Source of the DNA: Metalysinibacillus jejuensis
GTDB lineage: Bacteria > Bacillota > Bacilli > Bacillales_A > Planococcaceae
Assembly (NCBI RefSeq): GCF_003057615.1
Contig: NZ_QAFW01000001.1
Coordinates: 186,001-250,000 of the forward strand
Direction: 5' to 3'
Length of the DNA: 64,000 bases
Shown in pieces: positions 61,843 to 64,000 of this stretch. The translations under genes were made by a program, and so were the position numbers. The stretch's first letter is position 1; each line of letters opens with the position of its first letter. A model generated the notes under the pieces. It was not told the DNA's origin, did no database searches, and saw only the letters and a list, made by a program, of their open reading frames with translations.

Positions 61843-63096
61843 ATGTATACAACGCATTTAACACCGCAAACCTTAGCGCTTGCAAAAGAAATTGAAGAAC
61901 AAGTGAAAGACTATCATACAGCAGTCGATGACCGCGCATTTTTTAACCAACAAAAAGTGCTTGCGGCTTTTCGTAAACATCAAGTAAGTGATTATCACTT
62001 TAATCCATCGAATGGCTATGGCTATGATGATGAGGGGCGCGATAATTTAGAGCGCATTTATGCCACAGTATTTGGTGCAGAAGCTTGCATCGTACGCCAA
62101 CAAATCATTTCAGGTACACATGCGATTTCAACCGCATTATTTGGTGTACTACGTCCAGGCGACGAACTGATGTATATTACAGGGAAGCCTTATGATTCAC
62201 TACACTCGATTGTAGATGGTGGCGACAAGGATATTGGTTCCCTAAAAGACTTCGGTATTAGCTATCGTCATATTGATTTACTAGACGATGCTATTGACTG
62301 GCAGGGGGTAGCCGAGGCTGTGACGCCGCAAACTAAGGTAATAGGTATTCAACGTTCAAAGGGCTACGCATTACGTCCTTCGTTTACGGTAGCGCAAATT
62401 GCACAGATGTGTGAGCGTATCCGCGAAATTGCACCGCATGCTATTATTTTTGTCGACAATTGCTACGGTGAGTTTGTCGAAACAATGGAGCCGACAGAGG
62501 TAGGCGCTGATTTAATGGCAGGCTCATTAATTAAAAATCCAGGCGGTGGCTTAGCGAAAATTGGCGGCTATATCGCGGGTAAGGCAGCGCTTGTTGAGCG
62601 TTGTGCGCATCGTATGACAGCACCAGGTCTTGGTGCAGAAGCAGGCGCTAGCTTAAATACATTAGGCGATTTTTATCAAGGTTTCTTTATGGCGCCGCAT
62701 ACGGTAGCCCAAGCATTAAAGGGTGCTATTTTCACATCAGCAATGCTAGAGCATTTAGGTATGACGACAGCGCCACATTATAGCGCTGTACGTACGGATT
62801 TAATTCAATCGGTATCATTCCAAACAGCTGAGCAAATGATTGCTTTTTGTCAAGAAATCCAAACAAATTCACCTGTTAACGCGCATTATGCACCGGTACC
62901 TGCTTATATGCCAGGCTATGAGGATGATGTGATTATGGCTGCAGGCACATTTGTTCAAGGCTCATCGATTGAACTAACAGCCGATGGTCCAATTCGTCCG
63001 CCTTATACAGCTTTTATTCAAGGTGGCTTAACGTATGAGCACGTTAAATTCGCGATTTGTAGTGCGGTGCAAAAAATGAACGAGGAAGTACGCTAA
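61843..63096 (+). CDS. ynbB: PLP-dependent enzyme, methionine gamma-lyase family (YnbB)
   Basis: About 417 aa of the aluminium-resistance/YnbB group of fold-type I PLP enzymes. SGTHAISTALFG, the PLP-Lys segment SLIKNPGGG, FVDNCYGEF and GAEAGASL are visible. ATG 61843 follows AGAGGAGAG; ATG 61819 with AGAAAGGA is the alternative. Substrate is not established. It lies directly before glnR as in B. subtilis, but hflX (ynbA) and spoVK, which precede it there, are absent. Confidence 0.9.
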   Translation: MYTTHLTPQTLALAKEIEEQVKDYHTAVDDRAFFNQQKVLAAFRKHQVSDYHFNPSNGYGYDDEGRDNLERIYATVFGAEACIVRQQIISGTHAISTALFGVLRPGDELMYITGKPYDSLHSIVDGGDKDIGSLKDFGISYRHIDLLDDAIDWQGVAEAVTPQTKVIGIQRSKGYALRPSFTVAQIAQMCERIREIAPHAIIFVDNCYGEFVETMEPTEVGADLMAGSLIKNPGGGLAKIGGYIAGKAALVERCAHRMTAPGLGAEAGASLNTLGDFYQGFFMAPHTVAQALKGAIFTSAMLEHLGMTTAPHYSAVRTDLIQSVSFQTAEQMIAFCQEIQTNSPVNAHYAPVPAYMPGYEDDVIMAAGTFVQGSSIELTADGPIRPPYTAFIQGGLTYEHVKFAICSAVQKMNEEVR

Positions 63097-63120
63097 ATGC
63101 GTGCTTCTTTTTTATGGAAT

Positions 63121-63406
63121 GTTGTCGTGTGCTCCAAAGTGTACGAGGCTAAACGTTGCCTTCCGCTTTTGTCATCTAGTTACAGCAAGCACCACCTCGC
63201 TCTTTTCACAAGCACCGAAGAAAATAAAGAGCATTTTCTCGTTGCTTGCTCCAAAGAATTCGGTGTTAAGCGCTTGCTTCCACTTTTGTCATCTAGTTGC
63301 AGGCAACAGCCTCTTGCACTTTTCACCCACGCCTAAGAAAGTAAAGGGCAACTTTCTTGTCGTGTGCTCCAAAGTGTACGAGGCTAGACGTTGCCTTCCA
63401 CTTTTG
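63121..63406 (+). repeat. Tandem structured repeat, about 118-bp period, 2.4 copies
   Basis: GCTCCAAAG recurs at 63131, 63248 and 63366; CATCTAGTT and CTTTTCAC recur with the same period. Each unit folds: inner hairpin AGAAAAT/ATTTTCT (63219-63239) in one copy and AAGAAAGT/ACTTTCTT (63335-63358) in the next; outer stem AGCAAGC/GCTTGCT versus GGCAAC/GTTGCC plus AGCCTC/GAGGCT. Base changes keep the pairing. Short ORFs across it are repetitive and have no SD, so it is unlikely to be coding. Similar GC-richer intergenic repeats occur in Bacillaceae genomes. Confidence 0.8.
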
Positions 63407-63407
63407 A

Positions 63408-63424
63408 TGTTAGAAAAGCTTACA
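63408..63424 (+). promoter_or_regulatory. GlnR/TnrA box
   Basis: TGTTA-GAAAAGC-TTACA fits the nitrogen-control consensus TGTNAN7TNACA exactly and lies just upstream of the glnRA -35 box, implying autoregulation by GlnR. Confidence 0.88.
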
Positions 63425-63429
63425 TACAT

Positions 63430-63458
63430 TTGACGCTTACTTTTTTGTTCTGTAAAGT
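63430..63458 (+). promoter_or_regulatory. glnRA promoter
   Basis: TTGACG (63430-63435), 17-bp spacer, TAAAGT (63453-63458), 23 bases before the likely glnR start. Confidence 0.75.
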
Positions 63459-63481
63459 AGAGGTAGGGATGAAGGGAAGTG

Positions 63482-63853
63482 ATGGATTTGCCGAGTGAGA
63501 TTCGACGTTCAATGCCGCTATTATCGATAGGTGTGGTGATGGAGTTAACGGATTTAAGCGCAAGGCAAATTCGTTACTACGAAGAACAAGGGTTTATCAC
63601 ACCTGCACGCACAAACGGTAATCAACGTAAGTTTTCATTAAATGATGTGGATATATTGTTTGAAGTGAAGGATTTAGTGGAAGATAAGATGAATATGGCG
63701 AGTGTTAAGAAAATATTTGAATTACGCGCCGAACAACAAAAGCAAGAACAACAAGATGCGGAACTACGTCGCATGATGCGCGAAGAACGATTACGCGCAC
63801 AACGTTTAGGACGGACATCCCCAACAAGAGGGGACTTGTCACGATTTTATTAG
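63482..63853 (+). CDS. glnR: Nitrogen repressor GlnR (MerR family)
   Basis: MerR-type repressor of glutamine synthetase and nitrogen uptake genes; binds DNA when feedback-inhibited GlnA is present. 123 aa: winged helix LSIGVVMELTDLSARQIRYY, then EEQGFITPAR and a short C-terminal tail (RRMMREERLRAQR ... GDLSRFY) of the kind that senses GlnA. ATG 63482 is 5 nt after GAAGGG; TTG 63488 would match the B. subtilis length even more closely. Upstream GlnR box and promoter; glnA follows 14 bases later. Confidence 0.93.
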   Translation: MDLPSEIRRSMPLLSIGVVMELTDLSARQIRYYEEQGFITPARTNGNQRKFSLNDVDILFEVKDLVEDKMNMASVKKIFELRAEQQKQEQQDAELRRMMREERLRAQRLGRTSPTRGDLSRFY

Positions 63854-63867
63854 GAGAGTGGTAATGG

Positions 63868-64000
63868 ATGCCGAAGTACACAAAAGAAGATATTAAAAAG
63901 ATGATTGAAGAGAAAAATGTAAGCTTTATTCGCCTACAATTTACTGATATTTTAGGAACGATTAAAAACGTAGAAATTCCCGTAAGTCAATTAGACAAAG
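63868..64000 (+). CDS. glnA: Glutamine synthetase, type I (3' end outside window)
   Basis: First 44 codons are present: [15 protein letters not shown], then [20 protein letters not shown] and PVSQLDK, the N-terminal beta-Grasp domain of the Gram-positive type I enzyme. ATG 63868 lies after TTAGGAGAGTGG; the ATG at 63864 opens a ten-codon frame only. Makes glutamine from glutamate and ammonia and controls GlnR activity. Confidence 0.96.
   Translation, partial: MPKYTKEDIKKMIEEKNVSFIRLQFTDILGTIKNVEIPVSQLDK

Noticed and set aside
63121-63406. CRISPR array
   Set aside because: The period is about 118 bp with imperfect copies and no unique spacers; there are no cas genes nearby.
63097-63433. Two overlapping ORFs (79 and 110 codons) downstream of ynbB
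   Set aside because: They run through the tandem structured repeat, their peptides repeat with the DNA period, and they lack ribosome-binding sites.

Overview
The window is a housekeeping segment of a low-GC Firmicute chromosome. Gene order follows the Bacillus subtilis tsf-to-glnA region closely (tsf-pyrH-frr-uppS-cdsA-dxr-rasP-proS-polC, rimP-nusA-infB-rbfA-truB-ribF-rpsO-pnp, asd-dapA-rnjB-ftsK, ymfC to recA, rny-ymdB, miaB-ricA-mutSL, miaA-hfq-ynbB-glnRA). Protein wording and the inserted korAB pair point to Planococcaceae. Every sporulation gene that B. subtilis carries between these markers (spoVFAB, spoVS, cotE, spoVK) is missing, which suggests a non-sporulating, Kurthia-like member. 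The genus is an inference.

Layout: 1-8.2 kb holds translation and envelope precursor genes (EF-Ts, UMP kinase, RRF, undecaprenyl-PP synthase, CDP-DAG synthase, DXP reductoisomerase, site-2 protease, ProRS). From 8.3 to 13.9 kb lies polC, split by a 1327-bp group II intron inserted inside the codon that follows the two catalytic aspartates. The intron-encoded protein has lost its reverse transcriptase and keeps only an HNH-type tail. From 14.1 to 25.1 kb run the rimP-nusA-infB operon, truB-ribF, rpsO, pnp and an M16 peptidase. An inverted block at 25.2-27.6 kb is a YtrA-type GntR regulator with a three-gene ABC exporter and a clear promoter/operator. From 27.8 to 34 kb are asd, dapA, rnjB and ftsK/spoIIIE. 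From 34.5 to 43.7 kb are ymfC, two M16 genes, an SDR, a DUF3388 protein, rodZ, pgsA, cinA and recA. From 44 to 52 kb are rny, ymdB, a small membrane protein, a 2-oxoacid:ferredoxin oxidoreductase, an unknown 114-aa protein, miaB and ricA. From 52 to 64 kb are mutS-mutL, then glpK-glpD-lysophospholipase, miaA, hfq, a PLP enzyme, a structured tandem repeat, glnR and the start of glnA.

The genes are mostly short operons bounded by obvious rho-independent terminators. Functionally they cover translation and RNA decay (RNase Y, RNase J2, PNPase, Hfq), replication and repair (PolC, RecA, MutSL), cell-envelope supply and nitrogen control.

The most unusual item is the polC intron. PolC is essential in this group, so the ribozyme must splice, probably helped by a maturase encoded elsewhere, unless the enzyme works as two polypeptides. 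A second unexplained item is the repeat array upstream of glnR, whose two copies show compensatory base changes in predicted stems.
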